Assembly (NCBI GenBank): GCA_900291925.1
Contig: UWYS01000012.1
Span: 558,001-622,000 of the forward strand
DNA: 64,000 bases
Direction: 5' to 3'
Origin: Thecaphora thlaspeos
Lineage: Eukaryota; Basidiomycota; Ustilaginomycetes; Urocystidales; Glomosporiaceae
The translations under genes and the position numbers were made by a program. This document shows positions 11,143 to 22,972 of the stretch, piece after piece; position 1 is the stretch's first letter, and each line of letters begins with the position of its first letter. The notes beneath the pieces are model-generated. The model did not search any database. It had not been told where the DNA came from and worked only from the letters and a program-made list of their open reading frames with translations.

Positions 11143-12157
11143 ATGGAGTCTAAGTTACAGTCGCTCAAGGTCCCGGAGCTCAAACAGCTGCTGACGGCCG
11201 CCAGCCTGCCGATCTCGGGCAACAAGCCGGATCTAATTCAGCGCCTGCTCGAGAACCCGGCGGCCATCACCAGACTCACGGCTACCGAGCCTCAATCGGA
11301 TCTCGCACCCTCCGATTCGGTAGCGGTTGAGTCAGACGCCCAGGCTGGACAGAACGTACCCGTCGCCGGACCCACCGATGTCGCGGCTGGCGGACAGACG
11401 ATGGTTGCTGCACAGCCCGAGACCGTCATGGGCAGCGCTACGCAGCCGAGTACCCTTCCCTCCAACGGCAGTACTGCAAGGACAGCGGCTGCGCCTCCGT
11501 CCGTTACTGCTGCCGCTACGCTCTCAAACACAGCAGACGGTACCCCCTCCGCCACAGCAGTACCTCAACCTAGCGCGGAGGAAAAGCGACAGGCTCTGAT
11601 CGACGAGCTCGAGAAGCGTAAAGCGCGAGCGGCCAAGTTCGGTCAACCGCTAGGCGAGGCCGAACGGAAGCTGGAGCGGGCCATCAAGTTCGGCATCGAC
11701 CTGGACGAGGAGAAGGCAGTGGCCAAGCTCGGACAGGCGCTCGATACCTCGAAGCCGAGGAAGGAGAGACCCGCCAAGACCGCCACTGCAGCAACGTCCG
11801 CCACTAATGCCCGTGCCAAGCCGCAGGAGACGGAGGAGCAAAAGGTCGCGAGGCTGGCAGCGTTGGAGGTCGAGAGGGAAAAGGCGAGGAAGCGGGCAGA
11901 GAGATTCGGGATGGTCAAGCCGACCGACCCCGAGGAAGAGGAGAGGAAGCGCAAGAGGGCCGAGAAGTTTGGCCAACCTGCTGAGGCCACCGGGAATGGA
12001 GAGGTGAGTAGTCGCCCAGCAGACGTCCGGCAATCGAGCACGCTGTCAGACGGGAAGGGATCGCGAGAAGCTGACTCTGTCTCGGACCCTGCTGTCTCGG
12101 GCCCGCTTCTCCTACCGCACTCGCCCACAGCCGCAGGAGAAGAAGCTCAAAGAGTAG
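11143..12157 (+). CDS. THO1-like: SAP-domain mRNA export factor, Tho1/SARNP (CIP29) family
   Basis: The family links transcription to mRNP assembly and export with TREX and the Sub2 helicase. The ATG at 11143 opens MESKLQSLKVPELKQLL, which with the following SGNKPDLIQRLLEN forms an N-terminal SAP DNA/RNA-binding motif (residues 5-40). An Ala/Thr/Ser/Gln linker follows. The C-terminal half has basic helices with the family's repeated RAAKFGQP, RAIKFGID, RAERFGM and RAEKFGQP words. The long frame reads through a gtgagt donor at 12004. Splicing to 12131 gives a short basic C-terminus (PQEKKLKE) and 295 residues. An alternative acceptor at 12137 would remove two residues. The next gene, on the opposite strand, converges on it. 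Confidence 0.85.
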
Positions 12158-12603
12158 ATCGTACCCTCCAGACCCCTTAGGCCTCCTCCCTTCCTTGCCC
12201 TGTACACCCAAAAAAAGATGGTCACCCAGCCTTCCTCCTCGCCTCTGCCCATTGCCAGCTACAGCACTTTGCCCATTCAGTCAACCCGAGAGACGAGAGG
12301 GAGTGACGGGAGGGATTTGCAACTGGAATTTCGTCCGATGGCTGGCTTGAGCAAGGCGCTGCCGTTTCGAGCTGAGCTGATTACAATACAGTGTGGATGG
12401 AGGGTGGGCAGTAGGCAGGGACGGAACGATAAGTGGCGAGAGCGGCGATGCCCGATGCGGTGTTGTCATCGGTATGCAAGAGGTAGCGAACAGGCAAGGG
12501 TTGATAGAAAGGACACTTTGAAGAGATGCTTTGTGCTCTCGAGGGATCATCTCGGGCGAATTTGGGGACGCCGTGGAGCTGGAGGCCGGCCCAGACCTCC
12601 CTT
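12158..12603. other. Intergenic 3' region between convergent genes
   Basis: These 446 bases separate the 3' ends of the SAP protein and the four-pass membrane protein. I see only short shadow frames and no RNA or repeat. Confidence 0.5.
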
Positions 12604-13411
12604 TTAGCTGCTCTTCTTGGACTTTTCATCGGCAGCGTACTGGTCTGCGGGGGAGTGGTCAGGACGAGGCAGATGTCGACCACAATGGTCAGCATGGGGT
12701 TCTCGCTCGGGCCTTTTCGGAGGGGTTGAGCCCACGGGCGCTCGACTCACTCTTGAACGGCCAGCTGGAGACGCTCTTGTCCTTGGCGCTGGCGTCTCCT
12801 CCCTTCTTGGCGTTGACGGTCAGGTCGTTGCCAAACAGGAAGACGCCAAAACCCCAAAAGGTAAAGAGAGCGTGGATGATGCCAATGACCTTTCCGTAGG
12901 TGCCGATACCGAGTTCGGAGAGGTCGATCTGCTTTGCTCCGACAGCGCTGCTGGCGGATGTCCCCGCCTGGCTGTATGCGGTGAAGGCGTTCGCGGCGAA
13001 GAAGAGAGTGGTGACGACGATGGTGGGCATGCGGAAGGGCGAGGCGCCGTTGCTCCTTGCGTCCGGGATGGGCGAGGACGAGATGGGGATCGCACCCGAG
13101 AGGATGAGGAGAAGGAGGGCGACGGAGAGCATGCCAATGGCGTTGGTGTAGGAGCTGTAGCGCTCGAGCGGCGTGAGGTCGGGACCGATGGCGCTGATGG
13201 TGTCGTGCTGCGCTTGGTCGACGCCAATGGCGGTCTGTCGCGCAGCTCCGCGCGGCGTGCTGAGGATGAGCAGCAGGCGCGGGAAGAGAAGCAGAGGAAG
13301 GGAGAGCGTCACCAGGTAGCCCGAAGCGGCGTAGGCGAACCAGTGCGCCGGGTTGGTGGGAGAGGCGAGCGCATCAAGGGCCGCGTCGTTGTTGCGTTTG
13401 GCGGTCGACAT
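12604..13411 (-). CDS. Uncharacterised four-pass membrane protein
   Basis: The ATG at 13411 gives a 233-residue protein in two exons (13411-12751 and 12644-12604, phase 1). Without splicing the frame ends in an unconserved tail. Splicing from the gtgagt donor to the acceptor before 12644 gives a Lys/Ser-rich C-terminus (NQYAADEKSKKSS). Hydrophobic segments at about residues 24-50, 91-110, 128-147 and 172-194 predict four membrane spans, with a charged C-terminal tail after residue 198. There is no clear signal peptide. I do not recognise the family, so no function is proposed. Confidence 0.75.
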
Positions 13412-13858
13412 AGTATGGATGTCGACGGTAGCTGTGGGGCGTCTGTCTGAAGGATGTCTGGTGCGGGCTGGTGGGATTCCTGGCAGCGAAGGATGTGGGG
13501 TTGGTCGTTGGATGGAGGAGAGAAGGGAGGGAGATAGAAGGTCGACCTGGCTTTAAGGTCTGTCTTGCACGTCGACGGACGGACGGACCTGCCCAGGCTA
13601 TACGGCAAGGGGAAGCCGGATGACAAAGGCCATGGCACGGCACGGCAAGGCGCAGCCCGACCCCGATCACGATGGGCTACGAGCTGGTGTGGAGGATGGC
13701 CGATGTGGGGAAGACACGGGGGTGCGACGGCACGGCCAGGGTCCAGGCCTCCGTGGCACATGATGACGGAGAGGCGCGGCGGCCCTGTGTCCTATCTCCA
13801 GCTTTTCTTGCCAACGCGTCCGCCGAAACGCAGCGCACCGACGTCATGGTGTCTGCGT

Positions 13859-13880
13859 GTATACTCGCCCGAGACGCGCT
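13859..13880 (+). repeat. Lone CTCGCGCGAG-family unit
   Basis: GTATACTCGCCCGAGACGCG matches the units at 4.7-5.0 kb with one change in the palindrome. It lies about 110 bases before the large CGGGAGCCGC array, repeating the neighbour relation seen at 5 kb. Confidence 0.6.
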
Positions 13881-13989
13881 GAGCGCCAGCACGGATGACG
13901 CGACTTAACGGAAGGTGAGCTGAGTGTTCGCGCATTCTCTCTTTGTTTCGAACTGGCATCGGCCGTTGGAGTCCGATCGCTGATAAGCG

Positions 13990-14700
13990 CGACGACCGCA
14001 GAAGGAGCTAAATCGGGAGCCTCTCCGATAACCGAGGGAGCCGCAGACGTCCGCAGACGAAAATCAATCGGGAAGTGGTCCGATTAGGTTTTGAAAGCCG
14101 CGTTGCCCCAACAGTCGGGAGCCGCAAATACAAAATGGGCGCTGGCCCAAACAAGGCGGAGCCGCTTTTAAAATTTCGCGGGGCGCTGACAATCGGGGCT
14201 AAAAAGGGTCGGTGCGTGAAAAAAACCCGTAGCCGCAACTTGAGAATCGGCGCATGTCAGAAACAATCGGGAGCCGCCTGCAACTACAAATTTGGGTGCC
14301 GCAACTACTCTTGCGGGCACCTCCAAGTCAATGGGGAGCCGCATTTTTAGTTCAATCGAGAGCCGCATCTACAATATCGGAAGCTGCAACCTACGGGTGG
14401 CGCGCTCCCTCAAATGAATCGGAACCCGCAAGTTCATTTCAATCGGGAACCACAGCCTTTTTTTCGGAGCCGCAGATTCAAATCGGCTGCTACGTCTGCC
14501 CCAGGTGCGCCGATAATGAAATCGCTAGCCGCATGATTAATCGTAATCGGGAGCCGCTTATGGGTTTGATTCGGAGCCGCAGCTACAAAAATGGGAGCCG
14601 CAACCACATTATTGTACGGACCCGGAGCCGCTACTTCAAAATCGGGAGACGCAGCTTTATTATTCAACAGACTACAAGATCGGGAGCCGCAGCTTTTTTT

Positions 14701-14737
<37 letters not shown>

Positions 14738-15250
14738 CGTCGGAGCCGCGAATTAAAATCGGGAGCCGCACGAACGGGAGGCCGCGCCTTCAATTCAATC
14801 GGGAGCCGCAACTAATTCTCTTCCGGAGCCGCAACTTCTAAATCGGGAGCGGCAGCTACTGTAAGCGCGCCTTTACTCTATCGGGTGCCGCAGCTATAAT
14901 TTCGGGCGCCGCAACTACGGATGACGGGCAACTTGAATTCGATCGGGAGCTGCATCTCAAACCCACTCGGTAGCTGCATCCTATTTTCTTTCCGGAGCCG
15001 CAGCTATGGAATTGGGAGGCGCAACTGCGGGAGGCGCCTCTTCACGTGAATCGGGATGGGCATTGGCATAATCGGGAGCCGCAACTACTTGCGAGCGTCC
15101 TTAATGCAATGCAATCGGGAGTTAAAATCAGGAGCTGCATCGCGCTGCACTTTGGAAGCCGCGAATTCAATATACAATCGGGAGCCGCATCGCGTTGCCC
15201 TACAATTGGGAGCCGCAAATACAAAATTGGGAGCCCCACGCATTTGCCCA
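13990..15250 (+). repeat. Large degenerate array of the AATCGGGAGCCGCAACTA motif (array B)
   Basis: About 35 recognisable copies of a core close to AATCGGGAGCCGCAACTA occur at irregular 20-45 base intervals, separated by A/T-rich filler. Good copies are near 14,122, 14,265, 14,548, 14,683, 14,758, 14,800, 15,070 and 15,178. Copies diverge by substitution (GGGTGCCGC, CGGAGCCGC, GGGAGCTGC), and no single period holds, so this is an old array and not a fresh satellite. All clear copies face the same way. Translations through it show recurring GSRNY-like words, which are only a by-product of the repeat. Confidence 0.85.
14703..14737 (+). repeat. 35-base T homopolymer inside array B
   Basis: A T run of 35, preceded by seven or eight T and one C, interrupts the array. 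It could be a slippage product or the A-tail of a retroposed insert read on the other strand, but no insert body is recognisable beside it. Confidence 0.85.
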
Positions 15251-18200
15251 AAAGCTCTTTTGTACCCGATCAGGGCATTCCAGATCGCGCGTTCCCGTGA
15301 TCGCCCGATCTTTTGCCCGCGTCTTGGTCCAGCGCGCCCCGGCGTGGCCTCCAGGTGAGCGGCTGGTGATCAGGTGCCACGTAGATCCTCTCTAGACCTC
15401 CGATGCCCTCTGGAGGGACCACCCTTGCAGGGAGGGTTCATTGGCGCGCGAAGCGACTCTTAGCCATCAGCTTTCCAGAGAAGTAGGCCGCGCGTTCCGA
15501 GTCGAAGTTGCCAAGCCATTCCTCCATCGCGCGATACCGTCTCGCGGTGCGCTAACTGTACCACCGTTTCCTCCCAGCTGCGGCCATCCGACCACCATGG
15601 GCGTTTGGCTTGCAGCTTGTAGCTTGGATTTCGCCCCCGACACGATGACTGCCGATCTCCATTCCAGATTCAAACGCACTACCCCCTCATCCTCACCCAG
15701 CTCTCGCTTTGAGTCGCCGAGGTCAACGGCGGCTCTCGACCCAGACGTCGTAACGTTTGGCATGTATACTCGTGGATCGACAACGCATTGCACCGCACCG
15801 CACCGTACCGGCGAGCTCCTCCCTCGCCACGGTCTTGGCGTCTGTTTGATTCCTCACGACGTCCCTCCTGCCTTCCTACCTGGTCCACCCTCTGCGTTCT
15901 TTACTCGATCGTCCCGTGGTCGTGCCAGGCGTACGCAAAGTCTTCGACCGGGCCGATCTCGCAGCGCGCAGCAACGTTCGCCGCCGCCGACCTGAACTCG
16001 ATCTGTGGGCCGAGACGCGACAGAAACACAAGGGCCTGGCGTGGCGGGGTGAGAGGTGCTGTTTGTCTTTGCGCTGGCAAGACTCCTAGCTTGCGAGCAA
16101 GGTTTCGGCGGGTCGGAGTCGGCTTCGGTGCCGGAGTCGAAGATGATCCCCGAAGGGCTTGCCGCACCACCTCCATCTCCGCGGCCTGTGGGGACGCGCA
16201 TCTAGCCCAGGCCAGGGTCCGACACGCTATCGTGCGCACGGGGCGTCTCATCCCTCTCGTGTGTCTTAGCGCTGTATGCGGGAGCCATTTGCATTGATTC
16301 CCCCGCGATCAAGTTAGGTCGTGCGGCTCAGGAAGGAAGCGAAGCGATCAGAGGACCTGAGGCTAAGCTTGGTAAACTCTCAACGAGCGCCTCCAAGACC
16401 ACATCCTCGTGTCGTGTATGCGGTCACCACGACCAGGCAATGTCGAAGGCCAGGTTGTGGCGCGGTCTGCTCGCGGCCGTTTCTTGGTCGAGTCGCTGAG
16501 ACTGCGATCTTTGCCTCCAACAGCGCCCAGAGGACGGTCGAAGAAGAGCCTACTCTCGAGAGGCCCGGCGTAGCTGCGGCGAGACCTCATGACTTGAAGC
16601 TGCGACGCGCGTTGCGGCCGAGCGGCAGCTTCCCAACCCGAGCTTACCTTCAACCTCGTACAGTACGCAAACCAATAGAGCCCCACGCTAAGTCTCGTAC
16701 TACTCGTGACTGTATGCCCCATCTGTCTGCTGTTCGCCCCTTAGGCAGCCAGCCAAGGGCGATGGACCTTGCAGTCGACGTCGCCGACGTCGCCAAGAGG
16801 TGGTCAAAGATAGCAGCTGCAGTATTTATCCCTGTCTTAGGTATGTATGCGCACACACTACTCGTGACGGTACCGCAGGCGAGACGAGACAAGCTCCTGT
16901 AGACGTTGCAGGTACAGACAGCCCTTAAGAAGTGCGATGATTCTGGTGTACAGAAGACATGGTCTCGCCAGCGCAAGGAGGGAGGGATGACTGAATGCAG
17001 CAGGCAAGCAGAACGAGGGGGGTCAGGGGCAAAGGCAGGGGCGAAAGGGTTCAAGGGGGGCGGGGGAAAGGCGAGACGAGACGACGGAGGCAGGCTGGAG
17101 GCTTTGAAGCGAGCTCGGGCCGGTGTTGATGGACGGCGGAGCCTGCCAGAAGGCCCGCTAACAGACCAGCAGCAAAAGGGCCGTTGTCGTCACCACGGCA
17201 TACAGTCCTGAGGGTAGTACAACGCCTAGACGCCGCGGCCCGTCGCCCGACGGCGTCCTGCTCGGTCTTCCGACGCCCAAGGCAGGGCCTGCGCTTGTAC
17301 ATAGCTCGCACGACCGTCGGACCTAACTACCGAGCTTGGCAACACACCGTGTATGTACAGTATGCTCCCCCCCTCCTCAAAGCTAGAGCCGCATATAACA
17401 CAACGGCCATGCCTTCAGACGACCTCGCACCGCAACGGGCAGGTCGTCTAGAGCCTGCCTCGCCTGATCTTAAGCTTGCTGCGTTGCGGTGTCGCATGAA
17501 AGGCAAGGCACGAGAAGAGTGTAGTACCATCGCGCCTCGCGCCGCGCTGCTCCGCATACATCGTACCGACAGGCAGGCAGGCGTTTGTTTGAAAAGAGCA
17601 GGCGGACCGTGCCAACGCGCCGTCGCCGCCTGCAACAGGCGCGTCGACGATCTCGGAGCGGGAGGCGTACAGAATGCCTGTATGCGCCGCCGCCGCCGCC
17701 GCCGCCGTTCGCGTCACCGCCCCTTCCGCATACATGCGCATATATGCCTGTATCTGTCAACAACGTACTGTATGTACAGCGAGTAGTCTGTTGCTGTGTA
17801 ACCCTCTGGAGCAACAAAGAGACGTTGCCCGCTCGTCTGCCTTTGCAGCGATGTAGTTCTTTTCTCTTAACCCCAGGACGCCTTCAGGAAACGTCGTCTC
17901 AGTGAGATTGCGAGTGTGGCCAGGAAGAGAGAGAGGGATGGATGTGAGGCGGATGGGACCGGCGAAGCGGCTCGGATTGGAGCTGCAGCCATGACCGGAG
18001 GGCAGCTTGCGATCCACCGCCGCGCGCGCGCGCCCCGCGACGCGACCGCATACAGTTGCGGCGGCCGCGGGATGCTGCCACCGTAGGCTGCGTCCGGTAG
18101 CACAGGCATGCGATGCAGCAGAAAGGTAAAAGAAAGCAACGTCAAGTTGGTTCTTCTGTATCGTTCAGAGTAGGTGTAGGCACAGTACGCTCCGTGCCGC

Positions 18201-20410
18201 CGTGCTACCCGCTTCCAGCTTCCTGCCGCCAAAGCCCAGAAGAGATCAGACCAGAACCTCGTCCGCCTCGTTCCGGGAACCCTGGACCGTCAGACAGCGG
18301 TAGTCCGCCTTCTCTCGCTCTCTCTCAGACACAGACAAGGGCTAGGCTGACCTTGTAAGCCCCTTTCAAAGCTCAAAGAGCTTTGGGATTTTGCGCTCGA
18401 GGTTTCACTGGCCCGGACGACACCTGTGTCTCTGATGATGATGGCTCTCCATGATCCCGTAGGTGGGAGGCCTGAAGGGGGTCGAGAACCCTCTCTGACT
18501 CATACAACTAGGAAAGTGAGCGCAAAGGGCGGTCGCGGTCTGGATAATTTCTCTGCATAGAAAGGCGGAGCTGGGTGTCTGAAGTGAGCTGATTGATGAC
18601 CCTTCCCTTTGCTCCCTATAGCTCGGACTATGACGACGACGCCAGAGACGGCGCCACGACGACACGAACCTCTCTTGACCTCCGATGAGACAGGGAGAGC
18701 GGAATCCCCCAGGTCGGCAAAGGGATGGCGACTATCGTCGCTGTTTTGGACGCCGTGGATCGACAAACAAGCCACTTAGGCTCGACTCCTAGCGATGATC
18801 GCCAGCGCCTCCTCTCGACCCAGACTCACAGACCTTTCTCGAAATATCCTCTATGCTACGTTCAAGCAGCGCATACCTTATCGACGTTACTACGTTACAC
18901 TGTAGCTATTGCACTACTCTAGCGTGTGGGGTTCCAGGACGGATTGCAAACGAGGAGACTTCCGTCCATTCCTCTCCGGCTGACCGTCCTGCGCACGCAG
19001 CGGGCGTCTCTTTGGATGCCATCCCCACCTCACTCACCTCCGGCCGGTCGGCGTCATGCTCACGAGCCGGCCATTCATCTTGTCTATCCGCCCGATAGAC
19101 CATGCCAAGTGCAGTGCAGCCGGGGCGAGAGAATGGTGACACGAATAGACTCGCCACGATCCAGATGATTGTAGCACCTCGGAGGATTTCAAGAGAGCGA
19201 AAGACTCTCCGGCGTTCTACTTACATAGAGTGGCGCAATCAATGGAGGCCCACGATGTGGGGCGGGCCTTTCTCTTTTGGGGGCTACTGAAAGAACAAGG
19301 ACAGCGTGGTCCTTGCCTTTCCGTTGCTTCTTACCGCCAAGCCATCTCTTGCTGCTGCGACCCGAGTCCTGTCTGGGTCGCTGCTCAAGTCACTGGCCTG
19401 AAACGTTGACCGCAAGCCTTTGACACAGCTACTGTAAGATGAGCGACGGAACGGAGAGATGTTGTTCTTGCTATTTACGGAGGCCAGCTTGGCCGGTCAC
19501 AGACTACCCTCTGTCTGTTGGTGATTCCAGGCTAGGGCATGGCTGATTCAGTCAACCAACAACGGCGACCTGCCTCTCATCCGACCACACGGCAGCCATC
19601 GTCTAGACGTACTTACGGCCACCAACGTCTCTTGATTGATGCTGCGTAACCGCCTGATGAGGACGACTGACGAGGCAACAACGCGCAGCACGCTGTGTTC
19701 TCCTGTATGGCGCCACGTAACGGGCGCCCGCCAACGTCGTCAGGCCTTGACTTTCTGATATTTAATTTCCGGGTCTTTCGAGCCGGCTACTGTAGTGAAG
19801 CTGCACGCTACCGCACCTTGCATGCATGGCTTTCATTCCATGAAATGACCTAGTGGCTCGGTCGTTGGTGCTTGCTGCTGTACATACTGTAGCAGCATCC
19901 GCTGCTGCGAGCCTACAGTACAGTAACGCTTCGTCTCGCTGCAAGCGAGACCCTTATAACCGCTGCTTTGTGGCACAACACGGTCCGCCCGCGCGCCGCG
20001 CGCTGCCGTTGTCGTCGTCGGACCGCCGCCGCTGTCTCTTGGCCTGCCGCCGCCTGCCTTTTGCGACCGATCAGGACCGGAGAGGACGCGATGCCTCCTG
20101 CCCCTCTCCGCCCTCTGGCCTGGCTCGCCCTCGCGCGCCCCCCTCGGGTTGCATGGCATGATGAGACGAAGGGCCCTTCCTTGCGAGACGACGAGAGCGC
20201 GGAGGGGCACCTTTTCCCCGCCCGCCCGTCCGCTCCCTTAGAGACCCAGCGGCTCATCAATGGCCGCGCCAGCCAGCTCCTAGTGCGCAGCAAATCTTGA
20301 AATGCAACACGGCAGGCACCTCCGTCTCCGCCTGCCTCTTGCGTCACCACCGGCCCGACGCCCGCCTGCCGCACCCCTCGCCGTAAGCTGCTCCTCTCCC
20401 TCCTCCTCCC

Positions 20411-20416
20411 TTATAA
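20411..20416 (+). promoter_or_regulatory. Possible TATA element of the secreted-protein gene
   Basis: TTATAA lies about 200 bases before the ATG at 20619 in an otherwise pyrimidine-rich promoter. Position and composition fit, but nothing else supports it. Confidence 0.3.
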
Positions 20417-20618
20417 GTCTCCCCATCGCCCCCCTACCAACAACCTTCGCCCTCATCTATCTATCAAAGACGCACAAAAGAGGTCCACCTCCTTCCTTCA
20501 TTCTTTCTACCACCAACGCCAACTACGCTACCGCGCCCACGCACACGTACACCACCCTCACCTCGCTCTCTGCTCCACCACCCCCACTCACCCACCCAAC
20601 CGCATCCCTCTCTCTACG

Positions 20619-21502
20619 ATGCGTTTCGCCTGCACCCTTGCCCTCTTCTCCATGGGAGCCATGGCCACCGCCTCGGCTCTCCCCAACATCCTCAGCCCTT
20701 ACGACCTCGGCATGCCCGTCGCTGAGCGCGACGTCCCGACCATCGAGTGCGACAGTGAGCCTATCTTCACCGGCACCCTCAAGCTCGTCAGCGCAAAGGG
20801 ACGCGAGAGCAACGCCGCCTTCGAGGGCATCCGCGACAGCAAGGGCCTCCAGCAGCTCGACGTCGGAAAGGCCGGCGCCTCTGCACGCGGGGAGAAGTTC
20901 GCCTTCACCAGCTGCAAGAGCTCCTTCATGGGCTACGAGACCGAATTCACAAAGGCCGCCGAGGTCTACTTTGGGTAAGTCGTCGTCTTCTTCGTCGTCG
21001 CCATCGCGCGCGCACATACGACTTGGGCCGCACCCAAGAGCGTCACCGCTCGTCGATCGGAGCATGCCTCTCAGCGGTTGCGATAAAGGCATAGTGACGG
21101 CAATGCTGACCCTCCATTGATCTCCCTCTCGCCCACTCTCCATTCACTCACCCGCCATCGTGCTGCCACAGCCGACTGCAGCCCGCCCACCTCGTTGGAA
21201 AGCGCTGTGTCTCCGCTAGCGAACTCGCGACCGAGAGCGCGCGCCTCGTCTCGGTCAAGTGCTCGAGCTCGGACGACTCTGGCCAGATGCTCCAGACTTG
21301 GATCCTGACCAAGCAGCCCGACGGCAATGGCGACAAGTACAACTACTACCTCAGCCTCCCCGGACAGCCCCAGGGTGACAGCGAGGACTTCTCCGGCAGC
21401 TACACCATCTCCAAGGTCACCCAGGACAACAACAAGCTCGTCAAGCTCGGCTTTGAGGAGGACGAGGGCGCCCCGTCGCCCTACTTCCTCAAGCTCGTCT
21501 AA
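20619..21502 (+). CDS. Small secreted protein, unknown function
   Basis: Two exons, 20619-20974 and 21172-21502 (phase 2), give 228 residues. The gtaagt donor and the ccacag acceptor restore a single frame. Residues 1-20 form a classical signal peptide (MRFACTLALFSMGAMATASA), and no later membrane span is visible. The mature protein is acidic with a few cysteines (in IECDSEP, FTSCKSS, KRCVSAS and VKCSSS), enough for two disulphides. A Tyr/Asn-rich stretch, DKYNYYLSLPGQPQGD, lies near the C-terminus. I recognise no catalytic motif. A cell-wall, extracellular or effector-type role is possible but unproven. Confidence 0.75.
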
Positions 21503-22972
21503 CGCGCTCGGGAGCATCTGGACGGACTCTTGCCCGTCTCGTTGGGCTGTTCGACAGCTACAACATCGACCTAATCTTCCTTCATCGCCCCACGATACCG
21601 CGAGAGCAAGCAGACAAACACGCACAACACCACATGGACCTTTTTACTACATCTAATTCATACCAACACCCGCCCTTTCGACGAGCGGGTGACGCTGCGC
21701 CGGTCGCTTTTCCCCCGCACAACTTTCGAGGTCTCTTCCTCTTTTCCATCCTGCAAACCGGCCACGCACCGGCGACGCCGCGACTTCGAGCTTCGATCAG
21801 CTGCCGCCCAGCGGGCACCCAGCCTCGCTGGAGCAGCAAAGGGGCTTTGTACACGTCTCTCCTCTCGCTTCTCTCTCTTCTCCCTTTCACTCGTCTCTGC
21901 CGTTGTGCGAGCGCGAGAGTGGACCCGACGCCGTTCGATGAGTCCCTCGCCTCTGTGCTCCTCCTCACTCGACTATCACTCACCAGCAATTCCAAGACTG
22001 TCGTATTGCTCTGTTCCATCCGGCAGCAGACTGGGTCTAGGCGGCGACGCGTTGATCGACCCCGACCCCTACACTTGGGATCCTGCCTGCGGTGTTGTGT
22101 CTTGGGAGGGCTCGCGAGTTCGTTCTGGTCCTTTACCTTTTCCCCATCTCCCGGCTTCTCTAGTCTCGCCCCGCACTCTTGCCCGGCGTAGATAGGCTCC
22201 CTTGTCGTTCCGCCGCTCTCACAAACTGTATTTCTGCCTCCGCCTCTGCCTCCGTCTTTCCCTGACTCTGGTCTCGGCCGTCCTGCCCCCACCCCCTTCC
22301 TTGCTCTCTGGTCCCATGAGTCCGAGTCTCTCTACCCTACTCTCGCTTGCTGTATTCATCCGCTCGTTCCTGCTGCGTCTTTGGCGCGCGCACGCAATCA
22401 CAAATGTAGACTCTCTGTTATCCTTGGCTCCTACTGTTCCCGGCCAAATGCAGGCCATAGTTGAGTTCGACCGTACGGCTCGGTCCTCCGGCCGAAGCGT
22501 GTGTTGCCAAGGCATACATATGATGAAGACGCACGACGATGGTGGCGACAGCGAGCAGAACCAGCGCGTTGTGGGAGGGCCCAGGGCGAGGGGGTGATCG
22601 AGGCGCGTCATCCCTCTGCCACGAGAAAAAAGATGGCTGGCATGGCGTGGCGTTGCGCGGCTGGCTCGACCAGAGCTCCACTTTCGAAGCTCTGCGGGCG
22701 CCAAGCGGCAAGCCTGCTCAGCTCATGGCCTCGCCGTGTTGGTCTCCCTCTCCCTTCTCTTCCCGCCCTAATCGATCCCACCACCATCCCACCCACCTCG
22801 TCACCTCGCCACCTTGAGTTTTCTCCTTTTGGTCTCGACCCACTACGTTACAGAGGACAAACCCCCCTCATAGCCCGCTTACGACCGCCTGCCTATCAGA
22901 AGATTACGAACCCCCGCAGTACGGCCAAACCAACCTTCAACTAGCATCAACCACATCGAGAGGCCATTCACG
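21503..22972. other. Intergenic region upstream of RAD23
   Basis: About 1.5 kb of CT-rich plus-strand sequence. Overlapping open frames on both strands show no domain. It probably holds the secreted-protein 3' UTR and the RAD23 promoter. No RNA gene or repeat was seen. Confidence 0.5.

Larger units (their letters stand above)
13412..20618. other. 7.2-kb gene desert rich in degenerate repeats
   Basis: No frame here shows a domain I recognise, and most open frames overlap on several strands. Contents: a lone CTCGCGCGAG-family unit at 13,859-13,880, the large AATCGGGAGCCGC array at 13,990-15,250 with a 35-base T run, then about 5 kb of mixed sequence. A minus-strand stretch at about 15,905-16,040 reads like protein (SRLGPQIEFRSAAANVAARC) but could not be joined to a gene and may be a relic. 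A perfect 8-bp hairpin (CAAAGCTC/GAGCTTTG) lies near 18,369. From about 20,300 the sequence becomes C-rich and resembles a promoter and 5' UTR. Confidence 0.5.

Noticed and set aside
13990..15250. CRISPR-like look of array B
   Set aside because: The copies are degenerate, spacing is irregular, there are no cas genes, and the DNA is fungal. It is a dispersed eukaryotic repeat.
16321..16902. 193-codon plus frame in the desert
   Set aside because: Arg/Pro-rich composition, no domain, overlapped by equally long minus frames.
21582..22292. Frames of 236 and 185 codons on opposite strands before RAD23
   Set aside because: They overlap each other, start at non-ATG or poor-context codons, and show no conserved residues.
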